A stretch of 64,000 bases of DNA, from contig NZ_JACSMA010000004.1 in NCBI RefSeq assembly GCF_018618415.1, positions 1-64,000 on the forward strand. The letters are read 5' to 3'. The notes beneath the pieces were generated by a model that was not told the origin of the DNA, ran no database searches, and was given only the letters and a program-made list of their open reading frames with translations. Made by a program: the position numbers and the translations under genes. Shown one piece after another: positions 8,359 to 17,350 of this stretch. How positions within the stretch are numbered: position 1 is the stretch's first letter; the number at the start of each line of letters is the position of its first letter. This stretch comes from Exiguobacterium sp. s146. GTDB lineage: Bacteria > Bacillota > Bacilli > Exiguobacteriales > Exiguobacteriaceae.

Positions 8359-9505
8359 AGTCCATACACGTCAAGTACGTCCAGTGACATTCAGGCATCG
8401 GGTTGCCCATGAAACTGACACCGAGGTCATCGGCCCGGTGAATCGTCGTCCAGGGGGCGTCTCCGACTTGAAGATACACTTCATGGTGCGGCGATTGTGT
8501 ATGACTCCCAGATAGTTTGAACGTGGCGTTGTCCTTCAATTGCGCGACAATCGTATACTTGATGTCCGGCGCAATGACGAGCGGATTGCCGACTGAATGT
8601 TGCAGGCGGTATGCGGTCCGCCCCCGGTCAATATCAAGATCATCGAGATACACTTGATCGACGGAAGCAACATCTTCCCCGGTCAGCTGATGACGGGCGT
8701 TATAGCCGCGGGTCACGCCCGCGTCTTTTTTGATGGAGACGATTGGAATATCACGCAGTCCTTCGACTTTCACTTCTGTACGTGTCCGATAGTCGGTCGC
8801 ATGGACGTTATACGGTCGTCTATCCCCTTCAAAGTAAGGGTGCGGCGACAACAAGTTCGGGTTTTTAATCATCGGTGGACGAATGAACGTCTGGACGCGC
8901 AGCTGAATCCGATCGACCGTCTCCAAATCGGGACGAAGCGGGCTGACGAGAAAATACATGATGAACAGCTCCTTGTCGCGCCGCGTGTCCGTCTTCAGTT
9001 CTTTGGCGAGCGACATCGCTTTTCCGACTGCATGGATGAGCCGTGTCCCAGGTTTCTCATCCCGTTTGACAGGTCGAAGGGCGCGGACTTCATACATCGT
9101 CGGCTCATGGAGCGGTGTGTCGTCCAAATAGGCGTTCCCGACGACTTCTGCGATGCGTCGCCCTTGTCGGTAAATCGCGTACGTCTCGACGTCAGGAATT
9201 GGGTCCCACTGGAGATGGGTGCCGGTCGACGCGACGACGGCCGATGTGAGATGCCGATTCCAATACAAGTCATCGCTCGGGTCGACGGCGGCCGTATACA
9301 CTTTCGCCACCTCCCCTTGCTCATCTGTGAGACGATAGGCGACTTGCTCCCCGGCGGCCGTCTCATGGTCGACATAGTGTCGGCCATCTCCTTCGTACAC
9401 ATACTTCCCGTTTCGCGTGAGTCGGACTTTCCCATCGACCGACCACGTCAGCTCGAGCGCGTCCTTCAACGGTTTTACAGTAATTAACCCTTCCCCGTTC
9501 ATCAT
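8357..9505 (-). CDS. orphan protein with fibronectin-III-like repeats
   Basis: A 382-residue protein of unknown function. I see at least two fibronectin-III-like beta modules, about residues 7-73 (ELTWSVDGKVRLTRNGKYVY) and 82-152 (LQWDPIPDVETYAIYRQGRR, then PTMYEVRAL). A distinct beta-rich C-terminal part of about 200 residues follows. There is no signal peptide, membrane segment, LPxTG motif or catalytic domain, so it should be cytosolic unless secreted by an unusual route. The ATG is preceded by AAAGGGGGAG. It stands alone between two terminators and I cannot assign a role. Confidence 0.7.
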   Translation of the reverse strand: MMNGEGLITVKPLKDALELTWSVDGKVRLTRNGKYVYEGDGRHYVDHETAAGEQVAYRLTDEQGEVAKVYTAAVDPSDDLYWNRHLTSAVVASTGTHLQWDPIPDVETYAIYRQGRRIAEVVGNAYLDDTPLHEPTMYEVRALRPVKRDEKPGTRLIHAVGKAMSLAKELKTDTRRDKELFIMYFLVSPLRPDLETVDRIQLRVQTFIRPPMIKNPNLLSPHPYFEGDRRPYNVHATDYRTRTEVKVEGLRDIPIVSIKKDAGVTRGYNARHQLTGEDVASVDQVYLDDLDIDRGRTAYRLQHSVGNPLVIAPDIKYTIVAQLKDNATFKLSGSHTQSPHHEVYLQVGDAPWTTIHRADDLGVSFMGNPMPECHWTYLTCMD

Positions 9506-9563
9506 TAGACTCTCCCCCTTTTAGTTGTCGTTTCCTCATTCCCGTCTCACTGTCACGGAAAAC

Positions 9564-9592
9564 AAAAAAAGGCCCCGAGTCTCCTCGAGGCC
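9564..9592 (-). terminator. terminator of ABC exporter gene
   Basis: The minus strand shows a GC-rich hairpin, GGCC-t-CGAG / CTCG-g-GGCC with loop GAGA, followed by T7, directly after the stop codon at 9598. Confidence 0.88.
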
Positions 9593-9597
9593 GTGTC

Positions 9598-11346
9598 TTA
9601 TTCGACGACTGCCAAATCTTGAATCATATACAAATCGTAATAGGCGCCACGGCGACGCATCAGTTCTTCATGCGTGCCGGTCTCCATGATTTGTCCGTTA
9701 TCCACGACGACAATCTTGTCGGCATCGGTGATGGTCGACAAACGGTGGGCGACAATCAGCGTCGTCCGCCCTTTCGTCAGTCGTGCGAGCGAATCTTGAA
9801 TCATCGCCTCGCTCTCGAGGTCGAGCGCACTCGTCGCTTCATCGAGAATGATGATCGGTGGATGTTTCAAGAAGACTCGGGCGATGGCGAGCCGTTGTTT
9901 CTGACCGCCTGACAGTTTGACACCTTTTTCCCCGACCGGTGTGTTGTAGCCGTCCGCCAAGTTCGAGATGAACTCGTGGGCGTTCGCTGCTTTTGCGGCG
10001 GCGATGACATCTTCGTCACTCGCTTCCGGGTTCCCCATCCGGATGTTCATCGCGACCGATTCACTGAAGAGCACCGAGTCTTGCATGACCATCCCGATCT
10101 GATCACGCAACGCCCGCAGTTTGAAATCACGGACATCGGTGCCATCGATTTTGATGCTGCCCGACGTGACGTCATAGAAGCGTGGAATCAAGCTGACGAG
10201 CGTTGACTTGCCGCCACCAGACATACCAACGAACGCGACCCGCTCCCCGGAACGGATGTGCAGGTTGACGTCGCGGAGGGCACGAGTCCCATCTTTCTCG
10301 TACGCGAAACTGACGCGGTCGAGCTCGATGTCGCCTGCCGTTTTCACGGGAACGAACGCGCTCGGTTTCTCTTCGATATCATACGGTTCATCGAGGAACT
10401 CGAAGACACGGTCCATCGAAGCGACCGACTGGGTGAGCGTCGTCGCCGAGTTGACGAGACGGCCGAGCGGCGCGTAGAGACGATCGATATACGCGATGAA
10501 CGCGACGAGCGTCCCGAGTGAGACCTGTTCTTGCAAGACGAGCCACGAGGCCGTCGTAAAAATCAAAATCGGGGCGATGTCGGTAATCGTCGAGACGACG
10601 ACGTACGTCTTCGCGTTCCAACCGGTGTGGCGGAGCGCAGCTTTTAAAAAGCCACCGTTCTGTTCTTCGAACGCCTTGTTCTCATACGGCTCGAGCGCGA
10701 AACTACGAATGACGGCCATTCCGTTGACACGTTCAGTCAAATGCCCTTGCAAATCCGCGAGCGCGGCCGAACGTTCCCGTGTCAAACGACGCAAGCGTCC
10801 ATAAAAGTAACGGACGGCGATGGCATAGAACGGGAGTGGCAAGATGGCGATGAGTGTCAGTTGCGGGTCAATCGTGTACATGATGGCGATCGCAATCAAG
10901 ATGGTTACCATGTCGAGCCAAATGTTCATCAGACCGGTGATGACGAAGTCTTTCGTCTGTTCGACATCGTTGATGATGCGCGAGATGATCTGTCCCGTCT
11001 TATTGTTCGAATAATACCGGAGCGACAACTTCTGGACGTGATCGAACAACCGGTTCCGGACGTCGAATAAAATCCGCGTCGCCGCCCATTGCGCCAAATA
11101 TTGGCGCAAGTACTCGATCGGCGGCTTCAAGACGAGGAAGATGAAGAAGACGATGCTGAACAGCCAGACGAGCTCGGTATAATCTCTCGCCGGTTCCGGG
11201 TCTGTCAAATAAGTATCGATCACATATCTATAAAGGAGCGGTAACCCGAGCGGGATGGAGAATTTCAAAATCCCGACGAAGATGGTCAGCGCGATTTGTT
11301 TCTTATACGGTTTAACGAACTTTAAATAACGTTTAATACTACCCAT
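9598..11346 (-). CDS. ABC multidrug-type exporter, fused TMD-NBD
   Basis: A 582-residue half-transporter: six membrane helices (about 1-315) then an ATPase domain with Walker A GMSGGGKSTL, signature LSGGQKQRLAIAR and Walker B IIILDEATSALD. Both ATPase motifs are intact, so a homodimer could work alone, unlike the heterodimeric pair at 24449-28241. It resembles Bacillus YgaD and similar lipid/drug exporters, and ygaC-ygaD adjacency is also found in Bacillus. The start ATG 11346 has AAGGAGG; an upstream in-frame codon lies inside ygaC and across the terminator, so it is rejected. Confidence 0.88.
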   Translation of the reverse strand: MGSIKRYLKFVKPYKKQIALTIFVGILKFSIPLGLPLLYRYVIDTYLTDPEPARDYTELVWLFSIVFFIFLVLKPPIEYLRQYLAQWAATRILFDVRNRLFDHVQKLSLRYYSNNKTGQIISRIINDVEQTKDFVITGLMNIWLDMVTILIAIAIMYTIDPQLTLIAILPLPFYAIAVRYFYGRLRRLTRERSAALADLQGHLTERVNGMAVIRSFALEPYENKAFEEQNGGFLKAALRHTGWNAKTYVVVSTITDIAPILIFTTASWLVLQEQVSLGTLVAFIAYIDRLYAPLGRLVNSATTLTQSVASMDRVFEFLDEPYDIEEKPSAFVPVKTAGDIELDRVSFAYEKDGTRALRDVNLHIRSGERVAFVGMSGGGKSTLVSLIPRFYDVTSGSIKIDGTDVRDFKLRALRDQIGMVMQDSVLFSESVAMNIRMGNPEASDEDVIAAAKAANAHEFISNLADGYNTPVGEKGVKLSGGQKQRLAIARVFLKHPPIIILDEATSALDLESEAMIQDSLARLTKGRTTLIVAHRLSTITDADKIVVVDNGQIMETGTHEELMRRRGAYYDLYMIQDLAVVE

Positions 11347-11362
11347 TAGTTCCTCCTTCAAG

Positions 11363-11392
11363 AAAAAAAGCGGAGATGAGCGATCATCTCCG
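11363..11392 (-). terminator. terminator between ygaC and the ABC exporter
   Basis: The minus strand has CGGAGATGA / TCATCTCCG with loop TCGC... followed by CT7. The ygaC stop codon TGA lies inside the 5' arm, so translation finishes within the stem. The exporter ribosome-binding site follows within 10 bases. Confidence 0.8.
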
Positions 11393-11926
11393 GTAACGTG
11401 CTTCGTATTCGCGATACCATTCATCGACGAATGTTGGGTTGAACGGCCCTTTCCGTCCTCGAATCCAGTTAATAAGTTCTTGAACGTTCTGTTTCAAGAT
11501 TCGATCAATCGCTTTCGGATAATTCATCTCGCGACGATGCCGCTCATATTCATCCTCATCTAAAATCGTGTACGACATATCCGGGAACACCTTGATGTCC
11601 AAATCGTAATCGATGTACTTGATGGCACGTTCTGCCCCATCGAACGTTGTCGGCGAACCTAGATTACAGTAGTAGTAAATCCCATCTTCGCGAATCATGC
11701 AGATGACATTGAACCAAAACTCAGATGAAAAGTAGCAAATTGCCGGCTCACGTGTTCTCCATTGCCGGCCGTCTGACTCACTGACCATGATGCGGTCGTT
11801 GAATCCGATCATATCCGTTTTTGACGACTGAAGGACGAGCGTTTCTTCCCAAACGCGATGCAAAGTTCCGTTGTGCTTGTAGCTCTGTATCTCGATCTTG
11901 CTACCTGCTTTGGGAAATAAGCTCAT
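11384..11926 (-). CDS. ygaC: nucleoside tri-/diphosphatase, DUF402 (YgaC/Ntdp)
   Basis: A 180-residue DUF402 protein. The family member Ntdp from Staphylococcus hydrolyses nucleoside tri- and diphosphates; acidic and aromatic residues of the DUF402 barrel are visible ([39 protein letters not shown]). The N-terminal part is YgaC-like and the C-terminal helix is rich in R/E. The start follows AAAGGAGGAG. The last codons run into a terminator stem. Cellular role uncertain; nucleotide-pool housekeeping is the usual proposal. Confidence 0.85.
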   Translation of the reverse strand: MSLFPKAGSKIEIQSYKHNGTLHRVWEETLVLQSSKTDMIGFNDRIMVSESDGRQWRTREPAICYFSSEFWFNVICMIREDGIYYYCNLGSPTTFDGAERAIKYIDYDLDIKVFPDMSYTILDEDEYERHRREMNYPKAIDRILKQNVQELINWIRGRKGPFNPTFVDEWYREYEARYRR

Positions 11927-12015
11927 AAGCTCCTCCTTTCCGCTATGATGCTATACAATTCTCATATTTAATTATAGCGACTTTCAGAACCAATGAAAAA
12001 GGAAATCTCTTATTT

Positions 12016-12441
12016 TCACGAATTTAGTGTTTTTTGGAATGCCTCGGCTCGCGCTTTGAACATCGGCCGGAGCACGAAGGTTTCGACGAGGACAGCCGGC
12101 ACGTAGCTGTCGAACGTGACCTCATCGACCATGACGGCTCGTCCGTCCACTTGTTCGACGCGGTGCACGTGACTGAAACGACGGAACGGGAACGGCAACT
12201 TCACGCCCTGGTCACAGAATGCATGATGTCCGGCGAGCGTGATTGCACTGTTCCACGATAAGGACACCGGCCCGATGCCGATGCGTAGCTGCACCAAGTT
12301 CCCTTCGACCGACGCACCGTCCCCAAGTAGCGTCACTTTTGGGAACGAAGTCAATTCAGATAACAACGAGGCATCTTGGAGCAACGTCCATAGCGTCTCA
12401 ACGGACGTGTCGTATGGTGTTCGTACGTCAAACTGTCTCAT
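12016..12441 (-). CDS. SRPBCC/START-like ligand-binding protein
   Basis: A 141-residue single-domain protein with the SRPBCC (polyketide cyclase/START-like) pattern: an N-terminal strand and helix (TPYDTSVETLWTLLQDASLL), a curved beta sheet and a long C-terminal helix (VLRPMFKARAEAFQKTL). Members bind hydrophobic ligands; no ligand can be named. The start ATG 12441 lies inside the end of mutY (14-base overlap), with AGGTG six bases upstream, so it is translationally coupled to mutY. Confidence 0.78.
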   Translation of the reverse strand: MRQFDVRTPYDTSVETLWTLLQDASLLSELTSFPKVTLLGDGASVEGNLVQLRIGIGPVSLSWNSAITLAGHHAFCDQGVKLPFPFRRFSHVHRVEQVDGRAVMVDEVTFDSYVPAVLVETFVLRPMFKARAEAFQKTLNS

Positions 12442-13462
12442 CCTCGGCACCTGCCATTTTCTCTAATTTTTGTTGGGCGACCGATACCGTCACCACATCG
12501 CGCGCCTCATCGTCGAGCCAAGTCCATTCGCCATCCGGCAGTGTATCGACCTCGTATAGGTCGATGTACCAGACGATATGGGAAAACACATGTTTCACTT
12601 GTCCAATATAGGTTCCGTTTAACTGTTCCCCCGTTCCGCGGTCTGTAAGCGGATATTGCCACATTCCAGCGAGCAGACCGGCGTCCGGGCGTTTCACGTA
12701 TGCCGTCCGACCGTCCTGACGACAGTAGAGCGCATCATACATCTCGATCCGGGCCGCCCCTTTTTTCGTCTTGACCGGGAGTTCATCTTGCACGTTATGG
12801 GTATAAGCATAACAATCGTCTTGAACAGGACAGAGCGAGCACATCGGGTTTTTCGGCGTACATACCGTCGCCCCGAGCTCCATGATGCCTTCGTTGAAGT
12901 CCGAGGCGTGCGTCGGATCCATCAGTCGGCGAACGACTTGCTCGAACAGTTTTCGCGTTTTCGGGACGGCGATATCGTCATAGATGCCGAACTGGCGGGA
13001 CATGACGCGCATGACGTTGCCGTCGACGGCCGGTTCCGGCTGATTGTAAGCAATCGAGAGGACGGCACCGGTCGTGTATGGCCCGACCCCTTTCAGCTTC
13101 TCGAATCGTTCTTTCTCTTCCGGGACGATGCCGTCGTACACCGCGACAACTTCTTTGACGGCTTGATGGAGGTTACGGACCCGTGAGTAATATCCGAGTC
13201 CTTCCCAATATTTGACGACCTCGTCGGGTTCGGCCGCCGCCAACGCCTCAATCGTCGGGAACCGCTCCATGAAACGGTTATAGTACGGGATGACGGTATC
13301 GACGCGCGTCTGTTGGAGCATGACTTCGCTCACCCAGACCCGATACGGATTCTTGCCGTGACGCCACGGCAAATCCCGCTTCTCACGATTGAACCACGTC
13401 ACTAAATTTGTGTTAAATTCTTGAATATTATAATTTGTGAACAATTTATCAACATCGAGCAT
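12428..13462 (-). CDS. mutY: A/G-specific adenine DNA glycosylase MutY
   Basis: A 344-residue base-excision repair enzyme that removes adenine mispaired with 8-oxoguanine. Catalytic E46 is in WVSEVMLQQT, the helix-hairpin-helix is LKGVGPYTTGA (123-133), the catalytic D147 is in AVDGNVMR, and the [4Fe-4S] ligands are C201, C208, C211 and C217 (Cx6Cx2Cx5C). A Nudix-like 8-oxoG recognition domain fills the C-terminal third. The gene is Bacillus yfhQ, divergent from yfhP as in Bacillus subtilis. The ribosome-binding site GAGGAG is good. Confidence 0.95.
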   Translation of the reverse strand: MLDVDKLFTNYNIQEFNTNLVTWFNREKRDLPWRHGKNPYRVWVSEVMLQQTRVDTVIPYYNRFMERFPTIEALAAAEPDEVVKYWEGLGYYSRVRNLHQAVKEVVAVYDGIVPEEKERFEKLKGVGPYTTGAVLSIAYNQPEPAVDGNVMRVMSRQFGIYDDIAVPKTRKLFEQVVRRLMDPTHASDFNEGIMELGATVCTPKNPMCSLCPVQDDCYAYTHNVQDELPVKTKKGAARIEMYDALYCRQDGRTAYVKRPDAGLLAGMWQYPLTDRGTGEQLNGTYIGQVKHVFSHIVWYIDLYEVDTLPDGEWTWLDDEARDVVTVSVAQQKLEKMAGAEDETV

Positions 13463-13549
13463 TTTGTTTCTCCTCGTTTTAAAAATATTGTATGATGTAG
13501 TGGATTAAAATATGCGATTTTTCTACTTTTATGGAGGTGCTGAAGCACA

Positions 13550-14530
13550 TTGGATACTGCTACTCACATTGGGATGGGACTCGGTTTAAGTGCAATCGCG
13601 ACACTCATCCCTGAAGTGTCAGGCGACGCACAAATGTTTCTAGCCATGACAGCGACGGCACTCGTCGGCTCGCATGCTCCGGACTTTGACACGGTCTTCA
13701 AACTAAAAGGTAATAGCACGTATTTACGCCAGCACCGCGGTCGTTCACACGGAATCACCGCACTACTCGCTTGGCCGATCATCGTCAGCGCCGTCATCGG
13801 ACTCGCGCTCGGCGTCAACCCTGCCTCATTATGGGTCATGGCACAAATCGCCGTGTTGTTACACGTCACGGTCGATTTGTTCAACGCCTACGGAACGCAA
13901 GCCCTGCAACCATTTTCGAAAAAATGGATTGGCTGGGGCGTCATCGGGACGTTTGATCCGTATTTGTTCTCGGCCTATTACGGGGCATATGTATTATGGC
14001 TTATCACAGGGGCGACTGTCCCGATTTTTGCATTGCTCACTGCGCTCGTCATCAGCTATTACGCGATTCAGTTCAAGTTGCGTAATCGCGCCCTCGCCAC
14101 GGTCGCCCGTCACTTTGCCGGAGCGCACGAACTGTTCATCTCTCCGGGAATCGGTTGGGATGACTGGCATGTCGCCGTTCGTTTCCGCGACGGCTTAGGT
14201 GCCGTCAAAGTAAAAAAAGGGACGGTCATCGAATGCGGTCGTTTCCGTGACAAACCGATGCCGGGTGAAGATGACCTTCACTTCGTCGAAGCCCGTAAAA
14301 ATGCGGATCTTCAATCGTTCCTCGAATTCTCGAAGATTCACACGTATACGGTCACACGCCATAACGGCATGATCGAGTATCGCTTCACGAACTTGCGTTA
14401 TTTCGCGAAAGATATTTATCCGTTCGTCGCCGTCGTCATCGTTGACGAAGAGTCGAATGAGGTATTGTCTTCGTTCACCGGTTGGGTGTTCAGCGAAGAG
14501 AGCCTGCAAAAGAAATTGGCCTACGAATAA
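13550..14530 (+). CDS. yfhP: YfhP, membrane-bound metal-dependent hydrolase family
   Basis: A 326-residue protein of the YdjM/YfhP (DUF457) family: four or more membrane helices in the first 180 residues and conserved metal-ligand motifs GSHAPDFD (about 41-48) and QHRGRSHGI (about 61-69). A soluble C-terminal domain follows. In Bacillus subtilis YfhP represses the neighbouring mutY gene, and the same divergent arrangement is kept here. It starts at TTG (13550) with GGAGGTG upstream; the N-terminus MDTATHIGMG agrees with family members. Confidence 0.87.
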   Translation: MDTATHIGMGLGLSAIATLIPEVSGDAQMFLAMTATALVGSHAPDFDTVFKLKGNSTYLRQHRGRSHGITALLAWPIIVSAVIGLALGVNPASLWVMAQIAVLLHVTVDLFNAYGTQALQPFSKKWIGWGVIGTFDPYLFSAYYGAYVLWLITGATVPIFALLTALVISYYAIQFKLRNRALATVARHFAGAHELFISPGIGWDDWHVAVRFRDGLGAVKVKKGTVIECGRFRDKPMPGEDDLHFVEARKNADLQSFLEFSKIHTYTVTRHNGMIEYRFTNLRYFAKDIYPFVAVVIVDEESNEVLSSFTGWVFSEESLQKKLAYE

Positions 14531-14561
14531 AAAAGTCGCTCCACGCGGGAGCGACTTTTTT
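14529..14561. terminator. bidirectional terminator, yfhP / yceI
   Basis: A 12-bp stem AAAAGTCGCTCC with its complement and T6 on the plus side, A-rich on the other, between convergent genes. Confidence 0.9.
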
Positions 14562-14562
14562 C

Positions 14563-15096
14563 TTATGCCTCTGACTCCGTGAACTGGAGCTCAAAGTCAA
14601 ATTTGACTTTTTTATCGACGAGAACGCCACCCGCTTCGAGCGCCTGGTTCCATGTCAATCCGTAATCTTCTCGGTTGATCGACCCGTCCCCGGTAAAGGC
14701 GTGTTTCATGTTGCCCCACGGATCCTTCGCGCTTCCCTCGTACTCGACTTCGAACGTCTCTTCGCGAGTCGTCCCGCGAATCGACAAATTCCCGGTCAAT
14801 TCGAATTCACCGCCACCTTTTGAGCGGAACGATGTCGACTCGAACACGATGTCCTCGTGCTGCTCGACATCGAAGAAGTCTCCGGACCGTAAGTGGTTGT
14901 CACGGTCACTGTTGTTCGTATCGATCGATGCCGCCTTGATTGTCACCTTCACGCTCGCGTTCGCGAGATCATCCGGTTGCCCGTTCGCTTCGACGTGAAA
15001 ATCTTTAAACTCCCCTTTTACTTTCGAAATCATCATATGCTTGACCGTGAATGTAACCGAACTGTGGGCTGGGTCGACTTGATATGTTTTTGCCAT
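14563..15096 (-). CDS. YceI-family lipocalin-like protein
   Basis: A 177-residue YceI-like protein predicted to form an extended beta barrel that binds isoprenoid-type lipids. Typical family motifs are present: the N-terminal YQVDPAHSSVTFTVKHMM, the central IDTNNSDRDNHLRSGDFFDV, and TGNLSIRGTT. It lacks the signal peptide of E. coli YceI, so it is probably cytosolic. The start ATG 15096 is chosen because AAAGGAG lies upstream and the family begins here; upstream in-frame codons are not supported. It is divergent from the aldehyde dehydrogenase operon. Confidence 0.9.
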   Translation of the reverse strand: MAKTYQVDPAHSSVTFTVKHMMISKVKGEFKDFHVEANGQPDDLANASVKVTIKAASIDTNNSDRDNHLRSGDFFDVEQHEDIVFESTSFRSKGGGEFELTGNLSIRGTTREETFEVEYEGSAKDPWGNMKHAFTGDGSINREDYGLTWNQALEAGGVLVDKKVKFDFELQFTESEA

Positions 15097-15267
15097 GAAT
15101 ACGTCCACTCCTTTGATTTGAAAGATTGATTCTAATATGATGTTTACCACAAATCTTGACTTCAAAACATTTACTTTCACATGTGACGAATTATTGTCGA
15201 AAAATTTTGACTTTTATCACACCGACCCGTTACGATGAAAAAAGGGAGTTGTTGACTTACAGGTAAA

Positions 15268-15281
15268 TGTAAGCGCATACA
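15268..15281. promoter_or_regulatory. candidate CcpA (cre) site
   Basis: TGTAAGCGCATACA matches the cre consensus TGWNANCGNTNNCA at all fixed positions but one. It lies 40 bases before the aldehyde dehydrogenase start, close to a TTGACT element (15252-15257). Carbon-catabolite control of this operon is plausible. Confidence 0.4.
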
Positions 15282-15320
15282 TAGAACTCTCTATACTTTA
15301 CGGAAAAGGGAGGAACGACC

Positions 15321-16841
15321 ATGATTTATGAAGTCCCAAACTCGACAGGCACAAAAGTACACTTTAAAGACCGCTATGAGAATTACATCAACGGAAAGTG
15401 GACCGCGCCTGCAGGGGGAGAATATTTTGAGAACACCTCTCCGGTAAATGGTAAAGTTTTATGCGAAGTCGCCCGCTCGACGAAAGAAGATATCGAGCTC
15501 GCGTTGGATTCGGCCCATGCCGCCAAAGACGCCTGGGGCAAAACGTCGGTCACCGAACGCTCTGTCATTTTAAATAAGATTGCCGATCGTATGGAAGCGA
15601 ACCTCGAGATGCTCGCTTACGCCGAGACGTGGGAAAACGGGAAAGCCGTCCGCGAGACGCTCAATGCCGATCTTCCGCTCGCCATCGATCACTTCCGCTA
15701 TTTCGCCGGTGTGATTCGTTCGCAAGAAGGCGGCATCAGTGAGCTCGACAATGACACGGTCGCCTATCATTTCAATGAACCGCTCGGTGTCGTCGCCCAA
15801 ATCATCCCATGGAACTTCCCGATCTTGATGGCGGTCTGGAAAGTCGCACCGGCCCTCGCTGCCGGAAACTGTATCGTGTTGAAACCAGCCGAACAGACAC
15901 CGGCTTCAATCATGGTGCTCATGGAACTGATTGAAGACTTGCTCCCGCCAGGCGTGTTAAATATCGTCAACGGATTCGGACTCGAGGCCGGCAAACCGCT
16001 CGCGTCGAGCGACCGCGTCGACAAAGTCGCCTTCACGGGTGAGACGACGACAGGCCGACTCATCATGCAGTACGCCTCACAAAATATCATCCCGGTCACA
16101 CTCGAGCTCGGCGGGAAGTCACCGAACATCTTCTTCGCCGACATCATGGATGCGGATGATGATTTCTTTGACAAGTCGATTGAAGGACTCGTCATGTTCG
16201 CCTTGAATCAAGGCGAGGTATGCACGTGCCCATCGCGTGCGCTCATCCACGAGTCGATTTATGAGCCGTTCATGGAACGGGTGCTCGAACGGGTCAAAGC
16301 CATCAAGCTCGGCAACCCGCTCGACCCTGACGTCATGATGGGTGCCCAAGCCTCGAATGAGCAGATGGAAAAAATCTTGTCGTATTTGGAAATCGGGAAG
16401 TCGGAAGGCGCGGAATGCCTCATCGGTGGTGAGCGCAACGTGATGGACGGCGAACTCGCCGACGGCTATTATGTGCAGCCGACCATCTTCAAAGGCCATA
16501 ATAAAATGCGCATCTTCCAAGAGGAGATTTTTGGACCGGTCTTATCGGTGACGACGTTCAAAGACGATGCCGAGGCGCTCGCCATTGCGAACGACACGTT
16601 GTACGGTCTCGGCGCCGGCGTTTGGACGCGTGACATGAACCGCGCCTATCGCTTCGGTCGTGAGATTCAAGCCGGTCGCGTCTGGATCAACTGCTATCAC
16701 CAATATCCGGCCCACGCCGCGTTCGGCGGCTACAAAATGTCCGGGATTGGCCGCGAGAACCATAAGATGATGCTCAACCATTATCAACGGACAAAAAACA
16801 TGCTCGTCAGCTATAGCGAACAAAAACTCGGGTTCTTCTGA
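15321..16841 (+). CDS. NAD-dependent aldehyde dehydrogenase (AldB/acetaldehyde type)
   Basis: A 506-residue aldehyde dehydrogenase that oxidises aldehydes to acids with NAD(P). Oxyanion N165 is in PWNFP, the general base E262 in LELGGKSPN, and the catalytic C301 in [11 protein letters not shown], which is the pattern of AldB/ExaC-like acetaldehyde dehydrogenases. The length is normal. The start has GGGAGG upstream. The DUF779 gene follows with a single base between, a pairing typical of this subgroup. Expression is probably linked to carbon source through the cre-like site. Confidence 0.92.
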   Translation: MIYEVPNSTGTKVHFKDRYENYINGKWTAPAGGEYFENTSPVNGKVLCEVARSTKEDIELALDSAHAAKDAWGKTSVTERSVILNKIADRMEANLEMLAYAETWENGKAVRETLNADLPLAIDHFRYFAGVIRSQEGGISELDNDTVAYHFNEPLGVVAQIIPWNFPILMAVWKVAPALAAGNCIVLKPAEQTPASIMVLMELIEDLLPPGVLNIVNGFGLEAGKPLASSDRVDKVAFTGETTTGRLIMQYASQNIIPVTLELGGKSPNIFFADIMDADDDFFDKSIEGLVMFALNQGEVCTCPSRALIHESIYEPFMERVLERVKAIKLGNPLDPDVMMGAQASNEQMEKILSYLEIGKSEGAECLIGGERNVMDGELADGYYVQPTIFKGHNKMRIFQEEIFGPVLSVTTFKDDAEALAIANDTLYGLGAGVWTRDMNRAYRFGREIQAGRVWINCYHQYPAHAAFGGYKMSGIGRENHKMMLNHYQRTKNMLVSYSEQKLGFF

Positions 16842-16842
16842 G

Positions 16843-17202
16843 ATGGTGAACCGCGTCGAGGCCACCCCCGCCACGCTCGCGCTCCTCGAACAGCTGAAAC
16901 GAAAACATGGACCGCTCTTGTTTCACCAGTCGGGCGGTTGTTGTGACGGGAGCTCACCGATGTGTTTCCCGCAAGGCGAGTTCATGATTGGAAATCATGA
17001 CGTCCTACTCGGCGAAATCGGCGGTTGTCCGTTCTATATGCACGAGAAACAATACGACTACTGGAAGCACACCCAGCTCATCATCGACGTCGTCGAGGGC
17101 CGGGGCGGCATGTTCTCGGTCGAGGGCGTCGAAGGAAAGCGGTTTTTAAGCCGTTCCCGCGTGTTCACGGACGAAGAATGGGCCGAGTTGCAACAGAGCT
17201 AA
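16843..17202 (+). CDS. DUF779 protein, aldehyde dehydrogenase partner
   Basis: A 119-residue DUF779 protein with a conserved cysteine cluster, GGCCDGSSPMC (about 31-41), and GGCPFYM later (about 61). The family is usually encoded next to acetaldehyde dehydrogenases, as here, and its function is unknown. Its ATG lies one base after the dehydrogenase TGA with no strong site of its own, so translation is probably coupled. Confidence 0.88.
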   Translation: MVNRVEATPATLALLEQLKRKHGPLLFHQSGGCCDGSSPMCFPQGEFMIGNHDVLLGEIGGCPFYMHEKQYDYWKHTQLIIDVVEGRGGMFSVEGVEGKRFLSRSRVFTDEEWAELQQS

Positions 17203-17211
17203 ATGGAGAGG

Positions 17212-17240
17212 ACCAGTCATCTCGATGGCTGGTTTTTTTT
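17212..17240 (+). terminator. terminator of aldehyde dehydrogenase operon
   Basis: ACCAGTCAT and ATGGCTGGT form a 9-bp stem with one G-U pair, followed by T8. Confidence 0.85.
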
Positions 17241-17350
17241 GCTCAAAGGGCACACTTTTCTCAAAATCACATTTCCAATTTAATCCAAAAATCAACCTAA
17301 AAATCTGCTCTTTTCGATATAGTGAAGAGAGACACGAGAGGAGGCAGCCT

